A stretch of DNA of 64,000 nt from positions 823,501-887,500 of the forward strand of contig NC_081809.1 of NCBI RefSeq assembly GCF_030704535.1, read 5' to 3'. Below the pieces are notes generated by a model. The model made no database searches, was not told where the DNA came from, and was given only the letters and a program-made list of their open reading frames with translations. The translations under genes were made by a program, and so were the position numbers. Source of the DNA: Vitis vinifera. Taxonomy: Eukaryota > Streptophyta > Magnoliopsida > Vitales > Vitaceae. Position 1 is the stretch's first letter. Each line of letters opens with the position of its first letter. Shown here piece after piece: positions 23,123-34,319 of this stretch.

Positions 23123-25264
23123 CTATAAAACAGGTATAGAATTTGGGGAAATTCCCTGATTGCTATATTTCCTTGCTATAGCCTTGGCCTCTTCAAACCG
23201 GGCCTGTTGGATTAGGGCGTCTATAATTAAGTTACATGTATAAGAGTCAGGAATACATCCATTTGCTTCCACTGAGAGGAACAACTCTTTTGCCTCATCA
23301 AATCTCCCTGATTCACACAATGCCTTAATAAAAGCACAATATGTAAAATTGTCAGGACTCAAGCCCAATGCTAACATGGAAACAAAAAGGTTTTGTGCTT
23401 TCTCAACCTTATTCATTCTACAAAAACTTTGAATGAGAGCATTGAAAGAGAATACGTCTGGGCTTATTCCATTAGCTTGCATCCTTCTTAAAAGTTTCAT
23501 TGATTTAGCAACATCCCCAACAACACACAAAGAGCGGATCAAGATATTGTATGTGACAACATTTGGAGCAACACCCCACTCTACCATTTCATTGAAACAA
23601 TTAAAAGCATCACTGATCTGGTGTGCCCGACAAAGGCCATCTATCATAGAACTAAAAGTAAAGATATTAGGCTTGAATCCATACTCCAAAAGCATCTCCA
23701 ACAGAGCTCTTGCCTTGCCTATCTCCCCATTCTTTGAGTACCCATTAATAAGGGTGTTGAAAGTAACAATGTTAGGATCAATGCCACTTTCCTTCATTTC
23801 TCTGAAAGTCTCTGATGCTCTGTCCATCATACCAGCTTTGCAGAAGCAATCAATAACCATGTTGTATGAAAAAGCATTTGATACAAGTCCAACTTGGACC
23901 ATCTCATTCAAGTAACGATTCCCCTCCCCATCTCTTCCTGCCTTGAACAAAGCTTCAATAAGTGAAATGTAAGTATTAAAACATGGTTTCAAACCTTGCT
24001 CAACAAAACTATCCAATATTTCACATGTCTCATTGACATCCAGTTCTCTAATCAAACAAGTAATTATAATGTTAAATGTTGAACTGTCAGGGAAATAACT
24101 CTTCTCTTGTGCTTTCCTCAAAAACAAGGCTGCCTCTTTTGGCATCTTGCTATTTGAGAGGCAACACAATATGGTATCACAAACTACTTTAGGCAAGACA
24201 GCTTCCTTCTCTAAAAATCTTGATAACAACTCAAATGCCTTAGACGGGTCAATAGAGCGAAACAACCCATGAACTAATGACCTAAATGTGGCATCACTAG
24301 GACTCACATTTCTACCCTTCATTGTCTCTAAAACCCTAAAGGCTTCATCAAACCTTCTCGCATTACAAAACCCATCAATTAGAATGGTATAAGTAAAAAC
24401 ATTAGGTGAACAGTCCAAGCTCTCCATCTGCTTAACTAGACGAAGTGCCTCATCCACCACACCTATCCGGCAAACTCCATGAATAAGAATATTGTATGTG
24501 AACCTATCAGGATTGCAGTTATCCAGAGACATCTGTTGGAATTTCAAGTACGCCAAGTCAAGTGAATTGGATTTCACCAATGCATCAATGACCGCATTAT
24601 ACAACCTAGTGCTTGGACTAAGACCCAAAAACGAAACCTGCCCAAAAACTTCTGCACAATACTTCGCCAATCCAAACCTCCCCCAACTACCAATTAAAAT
24701 ACAAAGCAAGTCTTCGGTAATCGCACAACCTGAATTTCTAATATCTTGCAGCAATTCAACAGACAATATAACAGGACCTTTCCTATTAAGAACATTCGCT
24801 AAAGCAACCCGAACGGACTGATTCTTAGCTAACAACGGGTTGATCTTCAAAACCCAGACATAAAATCTCAGAGGATATAATGGGTTTTCTTGGTTCTGCA
24901 GAATGCTCACCACCAACCGAGGATTCAAACTGATCCTCTTCGCCTTATACTCGTGGTTTATCAATAAAAACCAGTCCTCTCTCGACAAAATCTCGGAAAT
25001 ATATTGATGATCGATCGATTTAACGCGAAATTCCTGATTATGATCTGAAATGGGGCTGTTTGAATTGAAAAACAAACTAGGGCTCTTGGAACCAGACTTA
25101 CCTCTTGAAGGAGTTGCAAGCTTGTCTGTAGGCCTTGGATTGAGAGCTGCTTTGGGTTTGCGTTTTGTGGGGTTTTCTTTATTGAATTTCCTATGATTGT
25201 ATGCTTCTTCAGATAGATTCTTGATTGCAGGAGAAGCCCTAGAAGCTAAAGAAAGCCCTCTCAT
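23123..25264 (-). CDS. PPR40: Pentatricopeptide repeat protein, PPR40-like, mitochondrial
   Basis: A single open frame of 713 residues, intronless as is usual for PPR genes. A basic, serine-rich N-terminus (residues 1-90) suits a mitochondrial presequence. It is followed by a conserved block (SEILSREDWFLLINHEYKAK and SILQNQENPLYPLRFYVWVL), then about 13-14 P-class 35-residue repeats such as DRFTYNILIHGVCRIGVVDE, NVFTYTILIDGFCNARRFDE and NIVTFNTLINGYSKNGEIGK. No E, DYW or SMR tail is present. The order and wording of the blocks match my memory of Arabidopsis At3g16890 (PPR40), a mitochondrial protein tied to complex III and stress responses. The orthology call comes from memory; the PPR assignment is certain. 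Confidence 0.85.
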   Translation of the reverse strand: MRGLSLASRASPAIKNLSEEAYNHRKFNKENPTKRKPKAALNPRPTDKLATPSRGKSGSKSPSLFFNSNSPISDHNQEFRVKSIDHQYISEILSREDWFLLINHEYKAKRISLNPRLVVSILQNQENPLYPLRFYVWVLKINPLLAKNQSVRVALANVLNRKGPVILSVELLQDIRNSGCAITEDLLCILIGSWGRFGLAKYCAEVFGQVSFLGLSPSTRLYNAVIDALVKSNSLDLAYLKFQQMSLDNCNPDRFTYNILIHGVCRIGVVDEALRLVKQMESLDCSPNVFTYTILIDGFCNARRFDEAFRVLETMKGRNVSPSDATFRSLVHGLFRSIDPSKAFELLSRFLEKEAVLPKVVCDTILCCLSNSKMPKEAALFLRKAQEKSYFPDSSTFNIIITCLIRELDVNETCEILDSFVEQGLKPCFNTYISLIEALFKAGRDGEGNRYLNEMVQVGLVSNAFSYNMVIDCFCKAGMMDRASETFREMKESGIDPNIVTFNTLINGYSKNGEIGKARALLEMLLEYGFKPNIFTFSSMIDGLCRAHQISDAFNCFNEMVEWGVAPNVVTYNILIRSLCVVGDVAKSMKLLRRMQANGISPDVFSFNALIQSFCRMNKVEKAQNLFVSMLALGLSPDNFTYCAFIKALCESGRFDEAKELFLSVEANGCIPDSYTCNLIIDALIQQARFEEAKAIARKYSNQGISPNSIPVL

Positions 25265-25399
25265 GTCCGTTGCCAGACCAGATAGCGGGTCTGGTCTAGG
25301 GTTTAGCAGCTTTATGGAACTCGGACCGGCTTATAATCCGAACCGGCTCTCTGTTGTGTTTGTACATAATCCGAACGGATGAAGCAGGGCTGCAAGCCT

Positions 25400-27430
25400 G
25401 CAACTAGGGTGTGATCGTTTAGATTTATAGCCGACCCGACCCGACCCGAATTTGGAGACATTCACCCAATCAAGGCCAATATTATTAGGTCATATTGGAT
25501 TATGTCAAACTCACACCAAATATTATCAGGTGGAATTAAAAAATCATAAAATTTAAACTCAATTTAGTAATGATTTTATAAAACACTTTTAATCTTTCTA
25601 AAATTTTAAAAATTTTTATCTTTCAAATATTAAAACTACTATAAACATTTCCTAAAAATCATTGTCAAATGCATTAATAGACAAAGCATGATTATATTAA
25701 CATTTTTAATCATGATTAAATATATTGTATTTAAGGTATGCTTTTAATCTTTTAAATATCTAATATGATTATTAAATATGCCGTATTTAACAATGTTAGT
25801 ATATGATTTTTTTTCTTAAACTTAAAAAATAATAATAATAATAATAATAATATTTTATGGAATAATAAATATAAATATTATGAAAATATTAAATTGGATT
25901 TGAATTATTCTAACTCATCAAATTAATATATTTATCATTACTAATATCTATGATTTACGAATGTATAATCACAATTGTATATAGATAAATAATATAAAAG
26001 AGATTTGATATTAATAATAAGTTAATTATTTTGATTTATATTTGTTTTTTATTATAAATTGTGATATTAAATTATTTTATTAAAAATATTTTATCTACCT
26101 AATAACTTAGATTAAATCGTTAATATTAAATTAATTTATCAAACATCTGATTTATTTGATATTTAACATTCATTATTTTAGGGGTTATGTAAAAGTAAAA
26201 CAAATAGCTTTATTTCATCATTTTGATATTTTTTAAAATTTCGGTCATGTTTGAATAAAAGTCAAAAGCCTTTTTTATAAAAAAAATTAATAAAAATTTA
26301 GTTGTTACAAAAGTGTGAAGAGACAACAGGCGTCAAAAATTAAGATTTACCCTATAAAAATTATATAATTGATGAGAGTGATATAAAATGTGAAAATATC
26401 AATATACCTTTCAAAACTATTTTGAGTATTTTCTACCACAATATTTGACAAACTTTTTTATCTTAATTTTTTTTTAATAATTATTCTGAAAATTTATTAT
26501 TTTTAGAAAACTAATTTTTTTAAAATATATATATATATTCTAAAAATATATCATTTAAAAAATATAAGTTTAACATATTTTTAGTTATTTTCTACATACA
26601 TAATTTTAAATATATATATTTTTCAAGATGTTTGATTTTTAAATAATAAAAATAATAATAATTTATTCCATTTTATCGGAAAAAGGTGTATTTTTTTCCA
26701 AATCACTTAATTAAATTAAATTTTATTAAGGTTTACAAAATGAATAAAATTTAAATTAATGTTTTTTTACTCTTTTTTTTCATAGTTCATTTTTGGAAAA
26801 ATAAAAAAATTCATATTCTTCTTCTCAATTTTCACACTTCCTCTAGGTCTTGAGTTTAAATAATGAACTTATATGGACCAAAGTTTATTATTAAAAGTAT
26901 TTTGAATAATTTATAGTCTTTTGGATTAGTATTTATGTTATGATTGTTGATCAATTTAGAATAAAAAAATATGGAGAAAAAATTAGATACAAAAACTCTA
27001 AAAATCATATATTTAAAATAATAAATTTTTAGAAAGTAATTAAGCATGTTTTTTATGGTAATTTTAAAACACGTTTCTAAACTTTTTTTTAATATTCGAA
27101 AGATAGATGAAAAATTTTTAGTATTAAAAAATGTTTAAAATATTTTTTAAATATTAAAGAAATTAAAATATATTTGAGAGTTATTTTTAAAAACTTTTTA
27201 ATATTTTTAATATTTAAATCGCTTCCTTAAAAACAATATGCAAGGGATTGTAAATATACTACCTAACCAGAGTGGATAGATGATGGGGATAGGTTTTTAA
27301 AAAGAGCACCAAGACTCACAAGTCTTATCTTAATATATAGAAAGGAGTCAAATGACACCACAAACCTATGATTTTGTTGTGGCTTTATCTCTGGGCCAAG
27401 GCTATTATGGTGGAACATGTCGGCATTCCT
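25400..27430. other. AT-rich intergenic spacer
   Basis: Very AT-rich, with an AAT microsatellite near 25828-25853 and long A/T runs. No supported gene is seen. The right half contains a MITE-like copy at about 26328-26895. A GACCCGACCCGACCCGA run near 25433 lies just upstream of the PPR40-like gene. Confidence 0.6.
26328..26895. mobile_element. MITE-like AT-rich element, copy A
   Basis: Most of this stretch matches, in inverse orientation, the element at 61955-62541. Shared blocks include ATAATTGATGA, TTTGACAAACTTTTTT, the ACACTTCC/AATTTTCAC border and AATAATGAACTTATATGGACC. The terminal repeats are less complete than in copy B, so the ends are approximate. No protein is encoded. Confidence 0.5.
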
Positions 27431-27588
27431 ATTCAACGTCACGACAACCAAAAATGAATTATTTTATTCGTATTTTAATAATAAAATCAATAAAAATTTA
27501 ATAAAAATCATTCAACGTCACGACAACCAAAAATGAATTATTTTATTCATATTTTAATTATAAAATCAATAAAAATCTATCATAAAAA
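27431..27588. repeat. Tandem 79-bp duplication upstream of PRISE-like copy 1
   Basis: ATTCAACGTCACGACAACC begins at 27431 and again at 27510. The two units are nearly identical. They end about 110 bp before the ATG at 27701, so they lie in the proximal promoter or 5' UTR. Confidence 0.9.
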
Positions 27589-27700
27589 TCAAATATGGAT
27601 AGCCCCACGGCATTGCTCTTTTAACTGCAATTGGGATAGGTGGCGATTGAAAAAGAATTTTCAATTCCAAATTTGGTTCCTCTTTCTCTTTCTCATTTTC

Positions 27701-28840
27701 ATGGACTCAGAAACTTCTCATGGGTCAGTTGCACTTATCGTCGGCGTTACCGGCATGGTGGGCCTCAGCTTAGCCGAAGCCCTTAAGAAGCCCAGGGCCC
27801 TTGGAGGTCCTTGGAAGGTTTACGGCGCCGCTCGCCGCCCCAAGCCCACCTGGTTCCCCACCTCCAACGTCGACGATTACATAGCCTTCGACGCCGTTAA
27901 TCCCGATGACACTCGTGCCAAGTTGTCTCCGATCTCCCACGAAGTCACGCACGTCTTCTGGGTGGCAATCCAAGTCCGCGAAACGGAGGAACTGAATGTC
28001 ACCGTTAACGCCGCCATGCTCTCTAATGTACTTGGCGTCCTCAAATCGGTGCCGTCTTCACGGCTGCGACACCTCACCCTCCAAACCGGCACACAACACT
28101 ACATCGGTCCGCTCCATGACCCCAACCACTCGGGCCAACTGCCATGTCCAGAAACTCCGTTTCGTGAGGACTCGGCCCGCCTCCCATTCCCGAACTTCTA
28201 CTACGCGCTTGAAGACCTCATAGCTTCCTACTCGCCGTCCCTCTCCTACTCGATTCACCGGTCTTCCATCATCCTCGGCGCGTCTTCACGGAGCGCGTAC
28301 AACGCACTGCTCACACTGGCAGCCTATGCTGCCATATGTAAACACGAAAGCTTGCCGTTTCGGTATCCCGGCACCCGATACACGTGGGAGCATTTCTGCG
28401 ACATGTCGGACGCGCGTTTACTGGCGGAGCAGCAGATATGGGCAGGGGTTTCGGAGAAGGCAAAGAACCAAGCGTTCAACTGCGTGAACGGCGACGTTTT
28501 TACTTGGAAGAGCATGTGGAAGGTAGTGTGCGAGGTGTTTGATGTTGAGTTTGTGGAATTTGATGAGTCCCAAGAGTTTGATTTTGTGGGGATGATGAGT
28601 GGAAAAGGAAAAGTTTGGGAGAGTATAGTGAAAAAGTATGGGCTTTACGAGACGAAATTGGAGGAGATCACTTGTTTTGCAGCTCTGAAAACGGTTTTGC
28701 ATATGGAATTTCAGCATGTGTGTAGCATGAACAAGAGTCGCAATTTTGGGTGGTTTGGCCATGTGGATACACTGCAGAGTGTTGGAACCTGGGTGGAGAG
28801 ATTGAGAGTGATGAAGATAATACCCGCAACAACAGACTGA
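27701..28840 (+). CDS. PRISE/VEP1-like enone reductase, copy 1 (catalytic Lys replaced by Gln)
   Basis: An NADPH-dependent short-chain dehydrogenase of the progesterone 5-beta-reductase/iridoid synthase-like family, which reduces 1,4-enones; probably cytosolic. Single exon of 379 residues. The frame is open upstream to 27533, but the ATG at 27701 fits the family start. The nucleotide-binding motif GVTGMVG is at about 15-21, followed by YGAARRPKPTWFP. The family motif LQTGxKHYxGP reads LQTGTQHYIGP, so the lysine expected at about residue 132 is glutamine (codon CAA at 28094-28096). The tyrosine motif FPNFYYALED is intact (Tyr about 167). The downstream copy at 31997 keeps the lysine. Activity may be altered or lost, or the protein may have another role (inference). 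The 5' two-thirds is GC-rich and the 3' third AT-richer. Confidence 0.9.
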   Translation: MDSETSHGSVALIVGVTGMVGLSLAEALKKPRALGGPWKVYGAARRPKPTWFPTSNVDDYIAFDAVNPDDTRAKLSPISHEVTHVFWVAIQVRETEELNVTVNAAMLSNVLGVLKSVPSSRLRHLTLQTGTQHYIGPLHDPNHSGQLPCPETPFREDSARLPFPNFYYALEDLIASYSPSLSYSIHRSSIILGASSRSAYNALLTLAAYAAICKHESLPFRYPGTRYTWEHFCDMSDARLLAEQQIWAGVSEKAKNQAFNCVNGDVFTWKSMWKVVCEVFDVEFVEFDESQEFDFVGMMSGKGKVWESIVKKYGLYETKLEEITCFAALKTVLHMEFQHVCSMNKSRNFGWFGHVDTLQSVGTWVERLRVMKIIPATTD

Positions 28841-29139
28841 AAAAAAGAAAAAAGAAAAAAAAAAAAAGGAAGTGGTGGAAAGGGAGGGGTCTCGGCGGCG
28901 ACAGGGAAAGTGACAGTGCCGCTGAATGGCCGGCCAAACATCCATACTTTTCGCATGAAATTTCAGGGGAATACTACATTCGCCGCGAGGAACATTCGTA
29001 CAATGGTAGATTCCGTTTTGAACAATTGGATTGAACGGTGTATTAACCCTAAAACTTTTATTTGATATTTTTTTTCTTTAAAAAAAGTTATAAATTTTTA
29101 TGAGATGATTTAGGAATTTTTTTCTTGAAATTTTTGTGA
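28841..29139. other. 3' flank of PRISE-like copy 1
   Basis: A poly-A/G run directly follows the stop, then a short GC-rich patch (28880-28960) and AT-rich DNA. It probably includes the 3' UTR. No gene is seen. Confidence 0.4.
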
Positions 29140-30150
29140 TAATTAGGTAATTTTATTTTGGAGAAGTAATTATATTTAATTATTAAAATTGTTGAGATTG
29201 TTGAAAAAAAATTTAATTTTGGTATGAGTTATGTTTAATCGATATTTGAATTATTTAAAATTTATTTGGTTATTTTTGAAAATTTAATTGTGGAGAAATA
29301 ATTATATTTGATTATTGGAATTGTTGGAATTATTGAAAAATTATGAAATTTTGGTAGTGATTATGTTTAATTGATATTTGAATTATTGAGAATTTATTTG
29401 GTTGTTTTTTGTAATTTTATTGGGAATAAATAATTATATTTGATTATTAGAATTATTGAAGTTGTGGAAAATTATGAAATTTTCCTATTGATTATGTTTA
29501 ATTGATATTTGAATTATTGAAAATTTATGTAGTTGCTTTTGGTAATTTTATTGTGGAGAAATAATTATATTTGATTATTAGAATTATTGGGGTCATGAAA
29601 AAATTATGGAATTTTTGTATTGATTATGTTCAATTGATATTTGAATTATTGAAAATTTATTTGTTTGTTTTTTGTAATTTTATTGTGGAGAAATAATTAT
29701 ATTTGATTATTGGAATTATTAAGGTTGTGAAAAAATTATGGAATTTTGGTATTGATTATGTTCAATTGATATTTGAAATATTGAAAATTTATTTAGTTGT
29801 TTTTGGTAATTTTATTGTGGAGAAATAATTATATTTGATTATTGGAATTATTAGGGTTGTGGAAAAATTATGGAATTTTGATAGAGATTATGTTTAATTG
29901 ATATTTGAATTATTGAAAATTTATTTGGTTTTTTTTGGTAATTTTATTGTGGATAAATAATTATATTTAATTGTTGGAATTATTGAGGTTGTGAAAAAAT
30001 TATGGAATTTTGGTATTGATTATGTTCAATTGATATTTGAAATATTGAAAATTTATTTGGTTGTTTTTGGTAATTTTATTGTGGAGAAATAATTATATTT
30101 GATTATTGGAATTGTTGGGATTGTTGAAAAATTATGGAATTTTAGTAAGA
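29140..30150. repeat. Tandem array, about 8 copies of a 131-133 bp unit
   Basis: The marker GGAGAAATAATTATATTTGA (with variants) recurs near 29165, 29298, 29428, 29559, 29691, 29823, 29956 and 30087. Each unit also carries GATATTTGAATTATTGAAAA and AAAATTATGGAATTTT. Outer copies are more diverged than inner ones. The array lies between the two complete PRISE-like genes and has no coding potential. Confidence 0.92.
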
Positions 30151-31996
30151 ATTTTGGTATAAATTTTTGTGATACTTGTGAATGAGGATAATTAACTTCA
30201 TTGCATTTCATTTACATCATGGTTGTGTGAAGGAAAATAAAAAACAATGAAAAGTGCATGAAATGGAAAAAGAAAGAAAAATAAAATAGTAATGAAAAGT
30301 AAAAGTTCGTGTGAGGCGAATTAAGAAGAAAGTGAGATTCTTATAGTGAAATACTCAAAAATCTACCTCGGGAAGACTTCGAATGAGAGTGTATTTGGAT
30401 ATGGACATGTATCTTTCAGTAAAAGCCCGAGAACAATACTTTGTATGATTATGTGTTACATATTCACCTGCATTTTACTTAATTGTTGAATTGTTATAAT
30501 TATATAATTAAAATGTTTGGGTTGATCAATTATGATGGAATGTTTATTTTGTGTTCACTTGAACCTTAATAATCTCAATTAACCCCTTGAGTATAAAGCA
30601 CCCTACTGAACAATGTGGAATGCTCACTCCCTTCATTTTAAAATCCTTTTAGATGCAAATATAGCTCATAATGATAAGCAAATGGGACATGGAACAACTT
30701 AGAGGATTTTGTTACCTTCAGTTGTGTTGGGTTATTTGAAAACATGTTCTAGTGTATTATTAAACTATGTAATTGTATATGGACTTGTTTTGGATTGAAT
30801 TTGCTCATATTGTGGAGTTTCATTTTTAGACTTGAGTTGGAGATCTTACTGTTATTGAATGTTCTTGTTGCTCTTGAGTAGTTATCTCATATCTGTAATA
30901 AATTGGAATGTTACTTGGAATGAGCTCTAGAAAATCAGAGCATTTTGGTTACCTGCCAACTTGAATTAGGAGGAACTCTTATGGTCAAACCTTTGACCTA
31001 GGATCATGGGTCAAATTTTAGATCGTTCGGAATTTGGGTCATGACAATTTATATATACATGTGATCAAAAGGCAAAAGATGATATAACCATGGGCAGCCT
31101 TGTTTGCCATGGACTAAGGTGGGTTACGTGGGAGCTATGAAGTGGACGAACTTCCAAAAGTGAACGAATTTCACCACTAAACAAGAATTGAATTCGAGGC
31201 AAACACAAATCACACAAGAAAACGATCTTCTGTGTTCGCATGAAAACAAACTTTCTTTTAAAAAACCAACTTCCGTATTCGTGAGTTCCAAAAATATTTC
31301 CACATTCAATAAGATTGACACACGTGCCAAACACTTTCTCTATAAAAATGGAAAGGAAGAAGAGAGGGAAAGGAATTCTTTTTAACCAAAATAAGCTACT
31401 CACTTTTAGGTAACCTCGTTTGGTTAGTGTTTTAGGTGGACCCAATTTTTAGGTGGCTTCAAAATGCATTGACCAAATGCGTAGGTTAGATATGACCCTT
31501 TGGGTTAAGGGTTTTTGGGTAGCTACATTTATGGGTTTAGCTACATTTCTACTTCTTTGCACGATACATTTTTTAAGTGTTATTATTAGTATTCCAATTT
31601 CATTTCTTAGTAGTTTTAAATGTTTGTACTTGTATCTTGTTGTCAAAGGAAAAGAAAATAGAACAATTTTTTTTTAAAAAATAAAGGAAATAATGTTTTT
31701 TAAAAAAAAAATTATTTCACTTATTTTCTTTTGTTATATAAAAATTAAATAATTTTAAAATATATAAATTCTTAATTAATTTTAGTTATATTTAATTTCA
31801 TTTATATTTTTACAATAAAAACAAATATAAAAAAGTCATTTTGAACATTTTTTATACTTCCATATTTGAATCTTTGCGGTGTAAATTTGACCGAATATAT
31901 AGATCAGAATCTTTTGCATGTGAACCACAAAAACCAGCCACATGCCAAAGGTATCCTTCATCCTTTGAGTCACCACTCTTGGATCTCCGTTGGATT
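30151..31996. other. Spacer upstream of PRISE-like copy 2
   Basis: Mixed-composition DNA without a supported gene. The last 300 bp before 31997 is AT-rich and would hold the promoter of copy 2; an ATATATAG stretch near 31895 is a possible TATA element. Confidence 0.45.
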
Positions 31997-33127
31997 ATGG
32001 AGCTAGATCAGATTCCTCACGCATCAGTCGCGCTGATCGTCGGCGTCACCGGCATGGCCGGCTTGAGCTTGGCCGAAGCACTCAAGAAGCCTAGTGCCTC
32101 AGGCAGCCCATGGAAAGTCTACGGCGCCGCCCGCCGCCCCCAGCCCACCTGGTTCCCCATCTCCATCGTCGACCACTACATGACATTCGACGCCGTTTGT
32201 TCCGACGACACGCGGGCCAAGCTCTCTCCGATTTCGAACGAAGTCACGCACGTATTCTGGGTGGCCATCCAAGTCCGCGAAACGGAGGAACTCAACATCA
32301 CCGTCAACGCCGCCATGCTGTCCAACGTACTCGAAGTTTTCAAATCGGCGCCGTCATCACGCCTCCAACACGTGACTCTTCAGACCGGTACCAAACATTA
32401 CATGGGCCCGATATTCTACCCGGAAAAATCGAAACAGCTCACCGCACCGGAGACCCCATTTCGGGAGGATTTCCCTCGACTTCCATTCCCGAACTTCTAC
32501 TACGCGCTCGAAGACCTACTAGCTTCGCACACACCCTCCTTCACCTACTCCGTTCACCGATCATCAATCATCATCGGCGCGTCTTCAAGGAGCACGTATA
32601 ACGCGCTGCTCACACTCGCAGTTTATGCAGCCATATGTAAACACGAAGGCTTGCCGTTTCGGTATCCAGGCACCCGGTACACTTGGGATCATTTCTGCGA
32701 CATGTCGGACGCGCGTGTGCTGGCGGAGCAGCAGATATGGGCGGCGGTTTCTGAAAAGGCTAAGAACCAAGCGTTCAACTGCGTAAACGGCGACATTTTT
32801 ACTTGGAAGAGCATGTGGAAGGTAGTGTGCGAGGTGTTTGAGGTTGAGTTTGTGGAATTTGATGAGTCCCAGGAGTTTGATTTTGTGGGGATGATGAGTG
32901 AGAAAGGAAAAGTTTGGGAGAGCATTGTGAAAAAACATGGACTGTACGAGAGCAAATTAGAGGAGATCACTTGTTTTGCAGCGCTGAAAGCAGTTCTGCA
33001 TTTCGAATTTCAGCATGTATGCAGCATGAACAAAAGTCGCAGTTTCGGGTGGTTTGGCCATGTGGATACGCTGCAGAGCATAGGCATATGGGTGGAGAGA
33101 TTGAGAGTGATGAATATAATACCCTAA
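31997..33127 (+). CDS. PRISE/VEP1-like enone reductase, copy 2 (catalytic residues intact)
   Basis: Tandem paralogue of the gene at 27701; single exon, 376 residues, same family and orientation. The nucleotide-binding motif is GVTGMAG, followed by YGAARRPQPTWFP. The catalytic motif LQTGTKHYMGP keeps lysine (about residue 133), and FPNFYYALED keeps tyrosine, so this copy should be a competent reductase. The start is the ATG at 31997 (MELDQIPHASVALI), aligned with copy 1; the frame is open further upstream to 31841. The 5' part differs from copy 1 by roughly a quarter of positions, while the last 40% differs by only about 6-9%, suggesting gene conversion. A tail duplication follows the stop. 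Confidence 0.92.
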   Translation: MELDQIPHASVALIVGVTGMAGLSLAEALKKPSASGSPWKVYGAARRPQPTWFPISIVDHYMTFDAVCSDDTRAKLSPISNEVTHVFWVAIQVRETEELNITVNAAMLSNVLEVFKSAPSSRLQHVTLQTGTKHYMGPIFYPEKSKQLTAPETPFREDFPRLPFPNFYYALEDLLASHTPSFTYSVHRSSIIIGASSRSTYNALLTLAVYAAICKHEGLPFRYPGTRYTWDHFCDMSDARVLAEQQIWAAVSEKAKNQAFNCVNGDIFTWKSMWKVVCEVFEVEFVEFDESQEFDFVGMMSEKGKVWESIVKKHGLYESKLEEITCFAALKAVLHFEFQHVCSMNKSRSFGWFGHVDTLQSIGIWVERLRVMNIIP

Positions 33128-33285
33128 GGAAGATCTTTGTTGGTGGTTGTGGCTTGGGTCTTGGATCTTGTGTTGTAACTTGTAAGTTCCTCTATTGTTT
33201 ACATTTTATGACTAGCACCTAAGGAAGATCTTTGTGGTTTAGTTCTTGGGTCTTGGGTCTTGTCTTGTTAGTTCCTCTGTTGATT
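33123..33285. repeat. Tandem duplication of about 95 bp at the 3' end of PRISE-like copy 2
   Basis: CCTAAGGAAGATCTTTG begins at 33123, overlapping the stop codon, and again at 33218. The following GGGTCTTG... and GTTCCTCT blocks are repeated as well. It lies in the probable 3' UTR. Confidence 0.85.
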
Positions 33286-34319
33286 ATATACTTCATGAAT
33301 GGGATTATGTACGACAGAGCTGTTATTTCTTCTGTGAGAACTTGGGTGTTTTTTTTTCAAGGGATGACAAATTAAAGGAATAATATTCCATATCACAAAA
33401 AGTCTAAAATAAATCATATTCAAGTAATGCATCAAAAATATGGGATAACAAATTTTAGCCCTGCATGTGGTTCTTAAAAAAATAAAAAATAAATAGATTT
33501 AATTTTTGTATATGTCTCTTAACTTATTTGATTTCTTTTTCTTCTTTTATTTAAAAATTAAATAATTTTAAAATATATAAGTTTCTAATTAAATTTGATT
33601 TTTAAAAAAAATATATATATCAATTACTAAAGCTATAATTGATATGAGAAATAATTGACAATCCGAAGAGAGAAAAAATATATATAAATTAGAAGATTAA
33701 AATGTACTTCACTCCCTTTGTTCCTTTGTCACCTTGTCCATCCTTGGGTTTTTTGTTCTATTTTCTTCTCCTTACGTTTTGACAACAAGATATGCCTCTT
33801 GAAGTTTGATTGATAGGATTGTTACCAATGAAAAATGAAAGGTTGAAAATTCAACAACTTTTCGAGGCAACTAAACAGGAAAACCAGAAGACAAGATAAG
33901 TCCATTTAATGGAAAATTGGGTTGTTATTTGGTATCCACTCTTCATTTGGGGGTACCTACCATGTTTGACCTCAATAATAAAATGACATTTTGGGTACTA
34001 CCCACGTTTGACCTCAATAATAAAATAACATGTATAAAGTATATATTATTAAAAAATTTATAAAAACTTATCAAATCGATAAAGATGACTTATTGGTGAG
34101 AAATAATCACATGCATTTCATACATATCTAAATATTACAATTTTTTTATAATTTATTATTAAATATCAAATATGATTTATTATTTAATGCATTACCTAAC
34201 TCTATCTAAAAAAAGAAAATTCTACCAACTACTCTTATACTCTCATTATTCATATATAAAAAATGGATAGTAATTTAATATGAAAATTAAAAAATTTTAA
34301 CTACCAAATTACAAAATAT

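Noticed and set aside
27533-27700. Upstream extension of PRISE-like copy 1
   Set aside because: The extra 56 residues are translated promoter duplication and leader; paralogue alignment starts at the ATG at 27701.
31065-31445. 126-codon minus-strand open frame
   Set aside because: No family resemblance, no splice context and an overlapping open frame on the other strand.
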